From: Phycisphaeraceae bacterium | GTDB taxonomy: Bacteria > Planctomycetota > Phycisphaerae > Phycisphaerales > UBA1924 | Direction of reading: 5' to 3' | DNA length: 64,000 bases | Assembly (NCBI GenBank): GCA_019636555.1 | Contig: JAHBXH010000001.1 | Coordinates: 1,178,001 to 1,242,000, forward strand | Part shown: positions 25,725-36,084 of the stretch, piece after piece | Layout: each line of letters starts with the position of its first letter | Numbering within the stretch: position 1 is the stretch's first letter | Position numbers and translations under genes: made by a program | The notes under the pieces: generated by a model | Databases searched by the model: none | The model's input: the letters and a program-made list of their open reading frames with translations, nothing else | What the model was told of the DNA's origin: nothing

Positions 25725-26102
25725 ATGATTCTCTACCTCGCGGCAGACCTGCTCTGGGCAAGCAAGATCAAGGCGACCGCCGATGCGCTTGGGCTTCCGT
25801 GCCGCCCGGTTCGCACCATGGAAATGCTCGAAGCCAGGCTCGCGGACAGCGACGTGAAAGCACTGATTGTGGACCTGGATGTCGCGGAGACGGCGTTGCA
25901 AATGGTTGCGAAAGTGAAGGGGCAAAGAGGCGAAGTGGCGGAGGGGCAAAGAAATGTTCGCGTGCTGGCGTTCGGGCCGCATGTAGCGAGGGATGCGCTC
26001 TCGGCGGCTCAGGCGGCAGGGGCGGATGAAGTCATGACGCGAGGGGGGTTTGATCACAACATGGATCAGGTGTTGCTGCGGCTGGGGGCAGGGGCGACGT
26101 GA
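25725..26102 (+). CDS. Small receiver-like protein of unknown function with low-complexity insert
   Basis: About 125 residues (GTG 25722 is an alternative start). The alternating strand/helix pattern (MILYLAADLLWASKI; VKALIVDLDV; VRVLAFGPHV; AGADEVMTRGGF) resembles a degenerate response-regulator receiver fold. A central Asp (IVDLD) is present, but I cannot show that it is phosphorylated. Residues about 64-79 (KVKGQRGEVAEGQRN) look like an inserted repeat between two strands; a related DNA stretch is found inside purL. GTG 26099 of the next gene overlaps its TGA. Confidence 0.65.
   Translation: MILYLAADLLWASKIKATADALGLPCRPVRTMEMLEARLADSDVKALIVDLDVAETALQMVAKVKGQRGEVAEGQRNVRVLAFGPHVARDALSAAQAAGADEVMTRGGFDHNMDQVLLRLGAGAT
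25909..25953 (+). repeat. Low-complexity GGGGCAAAG/GCGAAGTGGC element inside a coding region
   Basis: The stretch contains GGGGCAAAG twice and GGCGAAGTGGCGG, kept in frame. A related stretch on the other strand lies within purL at 51213-51256. Confidence 0.5.
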
Positions 26103-26791
26103 AGCAAAGCGGCATCATGCACAAGCCAATTGATCGCTACGTTCACTATCTGGTGTTCGGCGCGATCGTGGCGATCGGCTCGTTGTTTTTGTTGGAGCCC
26201 AAGCCGGCTTTCGGCTTGACTGCCGTTCTCGCCGTGGGATTTGCATTGGCCGGGTACGTTTGGTTGGCGTATCGCTTCGGTGCCGCCGAGAGATTGTGCG
26301 CGTGCGGCGCATGCGGGGCGACCAATTTCGAGCGGAGCAGGCGTTGCCGTGGTTGTCGCAAGAAACTGGGCTGGCTGGCAATTGATGAATACCCAGAACC
26401 CGCGCCCGGACGGATCGTTTGCCTGGCGAGAGCGCAAGCGGTCAACTACGTCGCGCTCGTCTGTTTCACACTGTGGTTGTTTTTCGGTCGGATGGTCATG
26501 TCTGGAAAATGGCTCTTGATCACGGGATGCTCGGGGGCATTCTTGCTCTTCGTGGCGGCCGCCTGGCGCTCATTGAAGGTCAGGTTCGCTCAGCGTGCAC
26601 TGTTCGAGCATGATGGGGCGGTGTGCGTGGCATGCCTGTATCCGATCGGCGAGCACATGGTTCAGTGCCCGGAGTGTGGACACCCGATGTCGATGCAGCG
26701 CGCCCGAGATGAATGGAGCAAGGCAAACCTGTGGTATCCGAAACGAGTCACCCCAGGTGTGGCTGCCACTGCTTCGTCACCCAACCCATGA
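26099..26791 (+). CDS. Membrane protein with two cytoplasmic-type zinc ribbons, unknown function
   Basis: 230 residues. Helices at about 17-33 and 38-57 are followed by a Cys-rich ribbon (CACGACG...CRGCRKK), then helices at about 112-130 and 138-156, and a second ribbon CVACLYPIGEHMVQCPECGHP near residues 180-200. The CxxC...CPECG pattern is typical of zinc knuckles. I do not recognise the whole family. GTG 26099 overlaps the preceding stop; ATG 26117 is the alternative. The 3' end overlaps the convergent gene by 44 bases. Confidence 0.7.
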   Translation: MKQSGIMHKPIDRYVHYLVFGAIVAIGSLFLLEPKPAFGLTAVLAVGFALAGYVWLAYRFGAAERLCACGACGATNFERSRRCRGCRKKLGWLAIDEYPEPAPGRIVCLARAQAVNYVALVCFTLWLFFGRMVMSGKWLLITGCSGAFLLFVAAAWRSLKVRFAQRALFEHDGAVCVACLYPIGEHMVQCPECGHPMSMQRARDEWSKANLWYPKRVTPGVAATASSPNP

Positions 26792-27494
26792 CTGCGCCGA
26801 AGATGAGGTGCGCCGTGAGCGTCACCACGACGAATGTTGCGGTCAGGTGGATCCCGAAGAACTTGGTGTAGGGGCTGAAGAGCATCCCGGCTTCGAGGGC
26901 TGTTGCCATGACAACTCCGGCGATGATGGTGAACGCCATGCCGCGGCGAGAAGTGTCGCCGATCATGGCGATGAACATGATGCCGAAGGTCATGCCGTTC
27001 GAAAAGTGATACGCCCAGCCGAGCAAGTGCGTGCCGAGCGTGTACGAATCCTGCTCGAGCGGCTGCGCGAGAAGCATCGCGCCGAATCGCGGAAAAACCT
27101 TGAACAGATTCATCTGCGGCACGACCGCTTCGAGTCCCCAAGCCTTCGAGAAGACAAAGGGCAAGCGGAAAATGTCGTATGCGATCGCCGCGACAAAGCC
27201 CGCTGCCGCACCGATGACGAGCGCTCGGGCAAGCGAACCGGCGCCGGGCGCGGTCACCGTCATGGTTGATGAGGTCTCCTCGGACGCGGACGATTTCCAG
27301 GCTCGCCAATCAATCAATCCGAGCGTGACGAGCGCGAGCGACGCCGGCGTCATGATCCAGAGCGCGAAGCTGCGCATGGACATGATGCCGTAGAAATCGG
27401 AAAGCAGGCACCAGATCGAAGTGGCGGAAAGCAAGAAGACGAGCACGCGACCTTGCGGCGTCCAGCGCATCGCTGCCGGAGATGAATGGCCCAT
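26748..27494 (-). CDS. Polytopic membrane protein, unknown function
   Basis: 248 residues with about six membrane helices (first at residues 15-35, then 40-62, 88-108, and three in the last 110 residues). Charged residues cluster between helices 2 and 3 (WKSSASEE). No transporter or enzyme motif is recognisable; HLLGWAYHFSNGMTFGIMF and a late His in HLTATFVVVTLTAHLIFG are the more distinctive parts. It is monocistronic as far as can be seen. A TACATT box ends 6 bases before the ATG. Confidence 0.72.
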   Translation of the reverse strand: MGHSSPAAMRWTPQGRVLVFLLSATSIWCLLSDFYGIMSMRSFALWIMTPASLALVTLGLIDWRAWKSSASEETSSTMTVTAPGAGSLARALVIGAAAGFVAAIAYDIFRLPFVFSKAWGLEAVVPQMNLFKVFPRFGAMLLAQPLEQDSYTLGTHLLGWAYHFSNGMTFGIMFIAMIGDTSRRGMAFTIIAGVVMATALEAGMLFSPYTKFFGIHLTATFVVVTLTAHLIFGAVMGWVTKQWQPHLG

Positions 27495-27500
27495 TGCGTG

Positions 27501-27506
27501 AATGTA
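27501..27506 (-). promoter_or_regulatory. -10 box of a leaderless promoter (polytopic membrane protein)
   Basis: TACATT on the minus strand ends 6 bases before ATG 27494; no Shine-Dalgarno site lies between. Confidence 0.5.
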
Positions 27507-27832
27507 CTCGGGAACAGATCGAGCGGTTTGCCGCTCGTTCGGGGCATCTTTGGGTTTTTGTGAAGATGGGCTTCCGTTCGGTCTTCAACTCGAAGGCGGC
27601 CTAAACTTTCGCCCTGTCGGTTGGTCGACCGACACCGGGATAGCCGCGATGTTCGCGGCAGCCGGTAGTTCAGCAGGACGCCGAACCCTCACCGCCCCCG
27701 TTCCTCTCCGCGAGAGGGGGCAGACCGAGGTCCGAACGGCTCGCTCAGCGGGCTCTCCGGGCTGCGGTTTCGGTGCCGACGCGTGCGCTTCGACCGGCGC
27801 GACGCGGGCTCCGCGAGGAACCAAGAGAAAAC
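27507..27832 (+). promoter_or_regulatory. rpsA upstream region with promoter and hairpins
   Basis: About 330 bases without a gene. TAAACT at 27602-27607 within CCTAAACTTTCG is a likely -10. The untranslated leader of about 220 bases then holds perfect inverted repeats: GTCGGT-TGGTCG-ACCGAC near 27615-27632, GCCGCGA-TGT-TCGCGGC at 27643-27659, and CCTCTC-CGC-GAGAGG near 27702-27716. Such a long structured leader before rpsA would suit autoregulation by S1, but I cannot show binding. Confidence 0.45.
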
Positions 27833-29611
<1,779 letters not shown>

Positions 29612-29621
29612 GCGAGTCGAT

Positions 29622-29641
29622 CACGGCTCTGGAGAGCCGTG
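29622..29641. repeat. REP-like palindrome
   Basis: CACGGCTCT-GG-AGAGCCGTG is a 9-bp perfect inverted repeat with only a two-base centre, followed by CCACC. It lies between the rpsA stop and its terminator. It looks like a dispersed intergenic palindrome, but only one copy is in this window. Confidence 0.5.
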
Positions 29642-29665
29642 CCACCCAAGGCCGCAAAAAACCTC

Positions 29666-29694
29666 AAGCCCCGGTCGCTGGACCGGGGCTTTTC
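29666..29694 (+). terminator. Rho-independent terminator of rpsA
   Basis: Perfect 11-bp stem AAGCCCCGGTC/GACCGGGGCTT with loop GCTG, followed by TTC ATTTTG. It lies 55 bases after the rpsA stop. Confidence 0.92.
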
Positions 29695-30098
29695 ATTTTG
29701 TCGCACGGAAGAATCGCGAAACACAAGGCGTGCGACGGAGGTAAAGTCACAAAGCGGCGGCGGGGTTGTCGCCGGAGGGCGGGCGGACGGTTGAGGCAAA
29801 GCTGCCGGCCTTCAGTGTTCAGCACATCGCGAGAAAGCTGAGAATGAACAAAAGCGAAATCTTGCGGCGGCTATCGGTCATGGAAAGAAGAAGCTTCATC
29901 TCTCGGACTCCCTTCACGTTTTTGAATGTCAGTGCCCCGTTGCCGGAGCACGTATTGAACTTGATGCAACGGGTGTGCCGGATGGTCTCTACGCGTCGAG
30001 AATCTCCGGCGGCGCACGCAGCGGCCATTTTTTCCGGAACTTCAAGATTCTCGGGCTTCAGCCCGGATGCGCTGTTGCCACAACACAACGGCGGCTGT

Positions 30099-31949
30099 TT
30101 GCGCCGGGCGACAAGCCTCGAGCGATTCGGTGCGATCTTCGCTGTCCTGACCGTGTGTGCTTTGGCTCGCGGGCAGGATGTCTTGCCAAAGCACCCCGAC
30201 GGGGAAGAGCGCAAGGTCGCGAAGCTCACCACCGAACTGCTGCTGCCGCCATCGCCGCAGCGGATGATGGACGCTTTCTCGCAAGTCCGCAAGTGGATCG
30301 ACGCTTGGGAAGTCACGCCGAGCGACGAAACCAAGATCGTCGGAGATTCGAGCGGCGCCGTTTGCCTGACGCTGCGATTCGGCGGACGCATCGTCGGGCG
30401 CAGCGTGGAAGTGGGAGGACCGGATGCTTTGGAGCGCGCCGCTCGCGACGCCATGAAAGACGCATCCGCATTCTTTGGCGGCAAGAGCAAGCCTGAAAAT
30501 GCATCGCGGATCTGCATCTCACTCGAGGCGGCCGGCGCGCTGATTCCCTATCAACCCTCGTCGTACGACGACACGGACCTCGAGATTCCCGCCGGCATCG
30601 ACGGCGTGGCGGCGAGGGCCGGCCAGGGTGAGCACGAAAAACTGCGAGTCGTGTTTCCCTCGATGATGCTGACATTCGGCCACGGCATGGAGCGTTCCGT
30701 CGGATCGGGCGGGCAGTCGCCCGGAGACGCGCTTGCGGCGTGCGCCGCCTATGTTCTGGAAGATCCGGCGGTGGGGATTCGCAGCGATAGCGCGAGCGAT
30801 CCCGCCAAGTTGATGCGCGATCGCAAAGTGACCTTCTATCGCTTCGAAGTGTCGCATCTCGCGCAGATTACACCGGTGGATGCGCCGGTGTTTCTGTACA
30901 GGCAGGGAAGGGTGATCCCCGAGCGGGAGGTCTCCGCCGCGTCAATGAAGATTTGGGCCGAGGGGCTGACGACTCACTTGCTCTCACGGGTGTCCGTGCA
31001 CGACAAGGGTGCGCTGGTCAGCGGGCTCTACTCACCGATTTCCGGGGCGTGCGTGGCGCGCGCGGATGTCGCCGAGGAAGCGATGATCGGACTGGCGCTG
31101 GCCCGCGCCGCGGACGGCGGCGTGCTCGGCGCGGATGTCTCAAAGCGTGCGAGAGATTCCGCACGCGCGATCGTTCGGGACTTGGCGGTACGCGATCAGC
31201 CAAATCGCAGGATCGAAACTTCATCCGTTGCTTCCGCCGCTTTTCTGCTGACGATTCAGGCCTTGGCATCGGATGAACCCGAGACCAAGGAAGCGCAGAG
31301 CGCCGCCCGCAAAGAAGTGAAGAACGTGCTCGAAGGGCCGGTCCGATCGCCGTCGGTCACGGCGATTGCGGCTTGGGCGGCGGCCGGAGTCGAGTCATCG
31401 CAAGACATGGCGGCTCTCGCGAAGCAGGGTGTGACCGCGATTTATCGCGCCGTTCCTGTCGAGAAGCTGGCGACCGCGATGCCATGGATCGTTCTGGCGG
31501 TGCGGGCGACGGAGCCTTCGGGCCCGATCGCATCGAGCGCCGTGCTCGATCAGTGGCGCGACCTGGCGTACAAGTTTGTGATGAAGGCGCAGGATGCGGG
31601 CCCCGATGGCGAGGACCTTGTGGGTGGCATCGTGTTCACGGGGTCTCGCGCGCCGCTTCCGTCGGCGCAGAGTCTTCGGGTCATTGCCGGGCTCGCCGCG
31701 ATGCTGAATGACGAGCGATTGACTCCGGCATTGGCTCGGTCCACCGAGATCGTGCGGCTGGTTCCGAGTCTCAGGTTCGTGCGCCAGATGATGGGAGACG
31801 AATACAACGGAACCATGTTCGTCGATCCGCTTCGCGCCGAATGGGGTGTTCGAAATTCCATGTGGGATCAGCGCATGAGCGGCGAGGCGAGCGCGCTTGC
31901 GCTCATGGCAATTTGCCAGGCGGTCGACGGCGCCGAGCGCGGGAATTGA
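30099..31949 (+). CDS. Secreted protein of unknown function
   Basis: The frame is open from 29766. I propose TTG 30099 because what follows reads as a signal peptide (RFGAIFAVLTVCALARGQ); ATG 29844 would give 85 extra residues with no clear character. The mature part of about 590 residues is soluble and Ala-rich. The segment VCLTLRFGGRIVGRSVEVG....ALERAARDAM (about residues 80-120) recalls an AMMECR1-like strand/helix unit, weakly. The later 300 residues are helical, of alpha/alpha-barrel type (LALARAADGGVLG). Function unknown. If 30099 is right, bases 29695-30098 hold no other feature I can support. Confidence 0.65.
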   Translation: MRRATSLERFGAIFAVLTVCALARGQDVLPKHPDGEERKVAKLTTELLLPPSPQRMMDAFSQVRKWIDAWEVTPSDETKIVGDSSGAVCLTLRFGGRIVGRSVEVGGPDALERAARDAMKDASAFFGGKSKPENASRICISLEAAGALIPYQPSSYDDTDLEIPAGIDGVAARAGQGEHEKLRVVFPSMMLTFGHGMERSVGSGGQSPGDALAACAAYVLEDPAVGIRSDSASDPAKLMRDRKVTFYRFEVSHLAQITPVDAPVFLYRQGRVIPEREVSAASMKIWAEGLTTHLLSRVSVHDKGALVSGLYSPISGACVARADVAEEAMIGLALARAADGGVLGADVSKRARDSARAIVRDLAVRDQPNRRIETSSVASAAFLLTIQALASDEPETKEAQSAARKEVKNVLEGPVRSPSVTAIAAWAAAGVESSQDMAALAKQGVTAIYRAVPVEKLATAMPWIVLAVRATEPSGPIASSAVLDQWRDLAYKFVMKAQDAGPDGEDLVGGIVFTGSRAPLPSAQSLRVIAGLAAMLNDERLTPALARSTEIVRLVPSLRFVRQMMGDEYNGTMFVDPLRAEWGVRNSMWDQRMSGEASALALMAICQAVDGAERGN

Positions 31950-32087
31950 CAGGGAGAAGCGGGGCGAACGGGGCCGATGCCAATCCCGCAAAACTTGAAA
32001 ATTGCGGCGCGAAAATTTTGTCAAAAACCTCTACAAAACAAGGGGTTTTCGGCTCGCTGCCGGCAGGATTTCTTCGGGGGTTTTGAC

Positions 32088-32125
32088 TAGAATAGATGCT
32101 GGCTTTTCCCCGTCCGTTGGACGGG
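32088..32125 (+). promoter_or_regulatory. gyrA promoter -10 and leader hairpin
   Basis: TAGAAT at 32088-32093 is a good -10 candidate. The leader of about 85 bases contains a perfect 7-bp hairpin CCCGTCC-GTT-GGACGGG (32109-32125) and ends with GGAGG four bases before the ATG. DNA gyrase genes are often supercoiling-responsive; nothing here proves that. Confidence 0.45.
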
Positions 32126-32182
32126 TTTCAGGGATGATGGTCGCCCGACTTTTGATCGCGTCGGCCCTTCTCGGAGGTATGG

Positions 32183-34951
32183 ATGTCCGACGATCTGAAT
32201 GCTTCACGGAGTCCGGATGGGGACGCGCTCGGCGCCGGGGGCGAAGGGGCCGGAGTGCTCGGTGGCCGCGTAGTCGACCTCGACATCCAGCGCGAGCTGC
32301 AGGATTCGTACCTGACTTACGCGATGAGCACGATCATGGACCGGGCCTTGCCCGATGTCCGCGACGGTCTCAAGCCTTCGCAACGCCGCATTCTCGTTGC
32401 GATGAACGACCTGAAACTCCGCCCCGGGAAAAAACACCTCAAGTGCGCCAAGATCGCCGGCAACACATCGGGCGACTATCACCCGCACGGTGAAGCGGTC
32501 GTGTATCCGACGCTTGTCGGAATGGCTCAGAGGTGGCGCATGCGTGTGCCTCTCATCGATCCCCAGGGAAACTTCGGTTCGATCAACGGCGATCCGCCGG
32601 CCGCGATGCGATACACCGAAGCGCGCATGACCCACGCGGCCGTGGACATGCTCGCTGACATCGACTTCGACACGGTTGATTTTCAGCCCAACTACGACGA
32701 CCGCTTGATGGAGCCGATGGTGCTCCCGGGCAAGTTCCCGCAGCTCCTCATCAACGGCGGCATCGGCATCGCGGTCGGCATGGCGACCAGCTTGCCGCCT
32801 CAGAATCCGCTCGAAGTCTTCGACTCGATCATCCGCGTGCTCGAAAACCCCGAGGTCACGCTGCTCGAGCTGATGCAGGATGTGACCGACAGCGCGGGCA
32901 AAATTGTGCGCGCGGGGATCAAAGGGCCGGATTTTCCAACGGGAGGCACCATCCTCGGTCGTCGCGGCATCCTGGAGGCATACGCCACCGGGCGAGGGCG
33001 CATCACCGTCCGGGGCACCTGCCGGATCGAGAGCCTGGGGGGCGAGAATTCCAAGAGCGAGCGCTCTCAGATCGTCATCGACGAGATTCCGTACAACAGT
33101 TCCCAGGAGCTGCTGCTTAAGAAAATCGTCGAAGCGGTGGAAGAGGATCGCATCCCCGATGTTTCCGACGTTCGCGATGAATCCGGTCGCGAGGCGGCCA
33201 CGCGCATCGTGATCGAACTCAAGCGAGGCGCCGATCCGCGGGTGGTCGAGAAGCAGCTCTACGAATTCACGAGCCTGCAGGACACGTTCAGCATCATGAA
33301 CATCGCGCTGGTCAACCGCCAGCCGCGCACGCTCGGGCTGCGTGAACTGCTCGACTTGTACATCGAGCACCGGCGCGACGTCATCCGGCGGCGCACCAAC
33401 TTCCTGCTCCGCCAGGCGAAGAAGAAGGCGCACGAGTTGGAGGGGCTGATCTACGCGGTGTGCGATATCGACGAGGTGATCCGCATCATCCGCGCCAGCA
33501 GGACGCGCGAAGAGGCGATCCAGAGACTGATGGATCGGCGGTTCCAGATTCCCGCGAGCCATCCGTACTCGGCCAAGCTTCCGGAGCGGCTGAAGAAGAT
33601 GCTGCGTGCCGCGGAATCTGCGGGCGGAATTCTGCTCTCGCGCGTTCAGGCGGAGGCCATCGGCGCGTTGCGGCTCATCCAGCTTGTCGGGCTCGAGATC
33701 GAGAAGCTGGTCAACGAGTACAACCAGCTCGTCGGCGAGATCGAGGAGTACGAATCGATCCTCGCGAGCGAGTCCAAGGTGCGAGGCATGATCAAGGCCG
33801 ATTGCGAGGAAATGCGGAGCCGCTACGGGATCGGCAAACTCGCGGAGCGGCGCACGGCGATCGACGACACCGAAGTCGATATCACGATCGCCGAGCTCAT
33901 CCCGCAAGAGGATGTCGCGGTCACAATCAGCCACCAGGGTTACGTGAAGCGGGTGCCGCTCGCGACCTACCGCACGCAAGGGCGGGGCGGCAAGGGCATC
34001 CGCGCGGGAGACGCCAAGGACGAAGATTTCATCGAGCACGTCTTTGTCGCGGGCACGCACGACGACTTGCTCTGCTTCACCAACACCGGACGCATCTTCA
34101 AGATGAAGGTGTACGAAGTGCCGGAGATGAACCGCACGAGCAAGGGCCGCGCAATCATCAACCTGCTCGAGCTGCGCGAAGGCGAAAAGACCCGCGCCTA
34201 CCTCGCGATCAAGGATTTTGAATCCGGCAGCCATTTCCTCACGTTCTGCTCCAAGGGCGGCATCGTGAAGCGCACTTCGCTCAAGGACTATCAGAACGTC
34301 AATCGTTCAGGAATCATCGCTGTGGGTCTCAAAGACGGCGATTCGCTGCTCGATGTCGTGCTCACCGGCGGCACCGATGACATCATGCTCATCACGGCTT
34401 CGGGCATGGCGATCCGCTTCGCGGAAGAAGATGCCCGGCTCATGGGCCGCTCCGCCGCGGGCGTCAAGGGTATTGAACTCGAGGACGGCGACGAGGTGGT
34501 GGGGGTCGTCCAGGTCCCGATGACCAAGGACGCCGACGGAGACCCGATCACCGTCGATCCCGCGATCTCGCTCTTGACCATTTCGGAGAACGGATACGGC
34601 AAGCGAACACTCGTCGATGAATACCGCGTGCAACCCGAAGAGGGGAAGGCGCGAAGCCAGTCGCGTGGCGGCAAGGGCCGGGCCGACATCAAGGCGACGG
34701 ATCGCAACGGCCGCTCGGTCGCGGCACTGGGCATCAAAGACGGCGACGACGTTGTCGTCGTTTCCAAGGGCGGGCAGCTTGTCCGCGTGAAGGCAAACAC
34801 CATCAGCCAGATCGGCCGCGGCACGCAGGGCGTGCGCGTCGTCAGCCTGCACGAAGGCGACAAAGTCATTTCCGCCGCGAGAATCGATGAGAGCATCGCG
34901 GGCGAAAGCGCGGCCGACGAGTCCCCGCCGCCGGCCGACGATCCGGCTTGA
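32183..34951 (+). CDS. gyrA: DNA gyrase subunit A
   Basis: 922 residues. It is the breakage-reunion subunit that introduces negative supercoils with GyrB. The active-site Tyr144 is in GDPPAAMRYTEARM, and the GyrA box in the C-terminal propeller is TQGRGGKG. About 30 extra residues precede the usual start. In the quinolone-contact loop GDYHPHGEAVVYP, Ala105 and Pro109 stand where E. coli has Ser83 and Asp87. The C-terminal beta-pinwheel (about residues 540-890) is complete, with an acidic Pro-rich tail. GGAGG precedes ATG 32183. Confidence 0.97.
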   Translation: MSDDLNASRSPDGDALGAGGEGAGVLGGRVVDLDIQRELQDSYLTYAMSTIMDRALPDVRDGLKPSQRRILVAMNDLKLRPGKKHLKCAKIAGNTSGDYHPHGEAVVYPTLVGMAQRWRMRVPLIDPQGNFGSINGDPPAAMRYTEARMTHAAVDMLADIDFDTVDFQPNYDDRLMEPMVLPGKFPQLLINGGIGIAVGMATSLPPQNPLEVFDSIIRVLENPEVTLLELMQDVTDSAGKIVRAGIKGPDFPTGGTILGRRGILEAYATGRGRITVRGTCRIESLGGENSKSERSQIVIDEIPYNSSQELLLKKIVEAVEEDRIPDVSDVRDESGREAATRIVIELKRGADPRVVEKQLYEFTSLQDTFSIMNIALVNRQPRTLGLRELLDLYIEHRRDVIRRRTNFLLRQAKKKAHELEGLIYAVCDIDEVIRIIRASRTREEAIQRLMDRRFQIPASHPYSAKLPERLKKMLRAAESAGGILLSRVQAEAIGALRLIQLVGLEIEKLVNEYNQLVGEIEEYESILASESKVRGMIKADCEEMRSRYGIGKLAERRTAIDDTEVDITIAELIPQEDVAVTISHQGYVKRVPLATYRTQGRGGKGIRAGDAKDEDFIEHVFVAGTHDDLLCFTNTGRIFKMKVYEVPEMNRTSKGRAIINLLELREGEKTRAYLAIKDFESGSHFLTFCSKGGIVKRTSLKDYQNVNRSGIIAVGLKDGDSLLDVVLTGGTDDIMLITASGMAIRFAEEDARLMGRSAAGVKGIELEDGDEVVGVVQVPMTKDADGDPITVDPAISLLTISENGYGKRTLVDEYRVQPEEGKARSQSRGGKGRADIKATDRNGRSVAALGIKDGDDVVVVSKGGQLVRVKANTISQIGRGTQGVRVVSLHEGDKVISAARIDESIAGESAADESPPPADDPA

Positions 34952-34991
34952 AGTTCTGTGGTAAGCTCCGGTGCTACAGACCGGGGCAGCC

Positions 34992-36074
34992 ATGGACTTT
35001 GAACGCCTCTTAAGCAAAGCGATCGAGACGGGCGCGTCGGACGTTCACCTTCAGGCGGATTCTCCGCCCATGTTCCGGCTGGGCAACAACATCCGGTTGG
35101 TCGAAGGACCGCCCCTCAGCGAAGCAGAAATGGAGGCGATTGTGAAATCGATCGTCCCGAGGCATATGGCGGACGATGATCTCGCCACTTCCGCGCTTCG
35201 AGGGCTCGATTTCTCTTACGCCTCTTCATCCGGCACGCGGTTCCGTTGCAGCGGATTTCGCACCCGAGGTCGATTCGGCATCACGATGCGGGTGATCCGG
35301 ACGGTAGTTCCGTCGATCGAGGCGCTGAAGTTGCCGAAAGTCATCCGCGATATCGCGCTCGCGCGCCGCGGGCTCACGCTGGTGACCGGAACGACCGGCA
35401 GCGGCAAGAGCACGACGCTCGCGGCGATGATCGATCTGATCAACGAAAACTACCGGACGAAGATCATCACGATCGAGGACCCGATCGAATACGTGCACCC
35501 CTGTAAGAAGGCGCTTGTCTCGCAGATCGAAGTGGGGTCGGACACTTCATCGTTCGACCAGGCGCTCCGCCAGGCTTTGCGCCAAGACCCGGACGTCATT
35601 CTCGTGGGCGAACTGCGCGACGTCGAGACGCTCCGCACCGTCCTGCGCGCCGCCGACACCGGGCACCAGGTCTTTTCCACGGTGCACAGCGCCAATGCCG
35701 CCCAGACGATCGAGCGAATCATCGCCATGTTTCCTTCGAACGAACACAAACTGCTCTTGGCGCAGCTCGCCAATTCGATCGAGGCGATCATTTCGCAACG
35801 CCTGATCACCGGCCGCGATGAGAAGCGTCGTCCCGCTGTCGAGGTGCTCCGCGGCGGTCCGGTTACTGCGCGATACATTCTCGAGGGCAAGATCGCGGAG
35901 TTGGCGAACTACCTGCAGATGGGCGAGGCCGGAATGCAGAGCTTCGACCAGCATATTCTGGGTATGTATCAGGCCGAAGAGATCAGCGGCACCGAAGCGA
36001 TGCGCTTCGCGACCAATCCCGAGGCCATGGGTATGGGCATGAGAGGCATCAAGCGCACGGCCGGCATCGGATAG
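34992..36074 (+). CDS. PilT/PilU-like type IV pilus retraction ATPase
   Basis: About 360 residues. N-terminal PAS-like domain with SDVHLQADSPPMFR; Walker A GTTGSGKSTT near residues 136-145; Asp box EDPIEY; Walker B RQDPDVILVGELRD; His box TGHQVFSTVHSANAAQTIERI. The C-terminal AIRNLIRE motif of true PilT is replaced by ARYILEGKIAELANYLQ, so this is more PilU-like or a specialised paralogue; a second copy at 55735 keeps the motif. It sits far from the pilus block, before two STAS genes. ATG 34992 follows GGGGCAG. Confidence 0.92.
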   Translation: MDFERLLSKAIETGASDVHLQADSPPMFRLGNNIRLVEGPPLSEAEMEAIVKSIVPRHMADDDLATSALRGLDFSYASSSGTRFRCSGFRTRGRFGITMRVIRTVVPSIEALKLPKVIRDIALARRGLTLVTGTTGSGKSTTLAAMIDLINENYRTKIITIEDPIEYVHPCKKALVSQIEVGSDTSSFDQALRQALRQDPDVILVGELRDVETLRTVLRAADTGHQVFSTVHSANAAQTIERIIAMFPSNEHKLLLAQLANSIEAIISQRLITGRDEKRRPAVEVLRGGPVTARYILEGKIAELANYLQMGEAGMQSFDQHILGMYQAEEISGTEAMRFATNPEAMGMGMRGIKRTAGIG

Positions 36075-36084
36075 CGAGGATCGG

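Noticed and set aside
27655..27730. Possible tRNA (GCCGGTAGTTCAGCAGGA resembles a D-arm)
   Set aside because: No anticodon arm, T-arm GTTCRA or acceptor pairing can be built around it.
32019..32049. AAAACC...GGTTTT hairpin as a terminator before gyrA
   Set aside because: The stem is short and A/T-rich with a long loop; too weak compared with the three strong GC terminators in the window.
32204..34234. A 676-residue minus-strand frame opposite gyrA
   Set aside because: Antisense shadow of gyrA with no recognisable domain or ribosome site.
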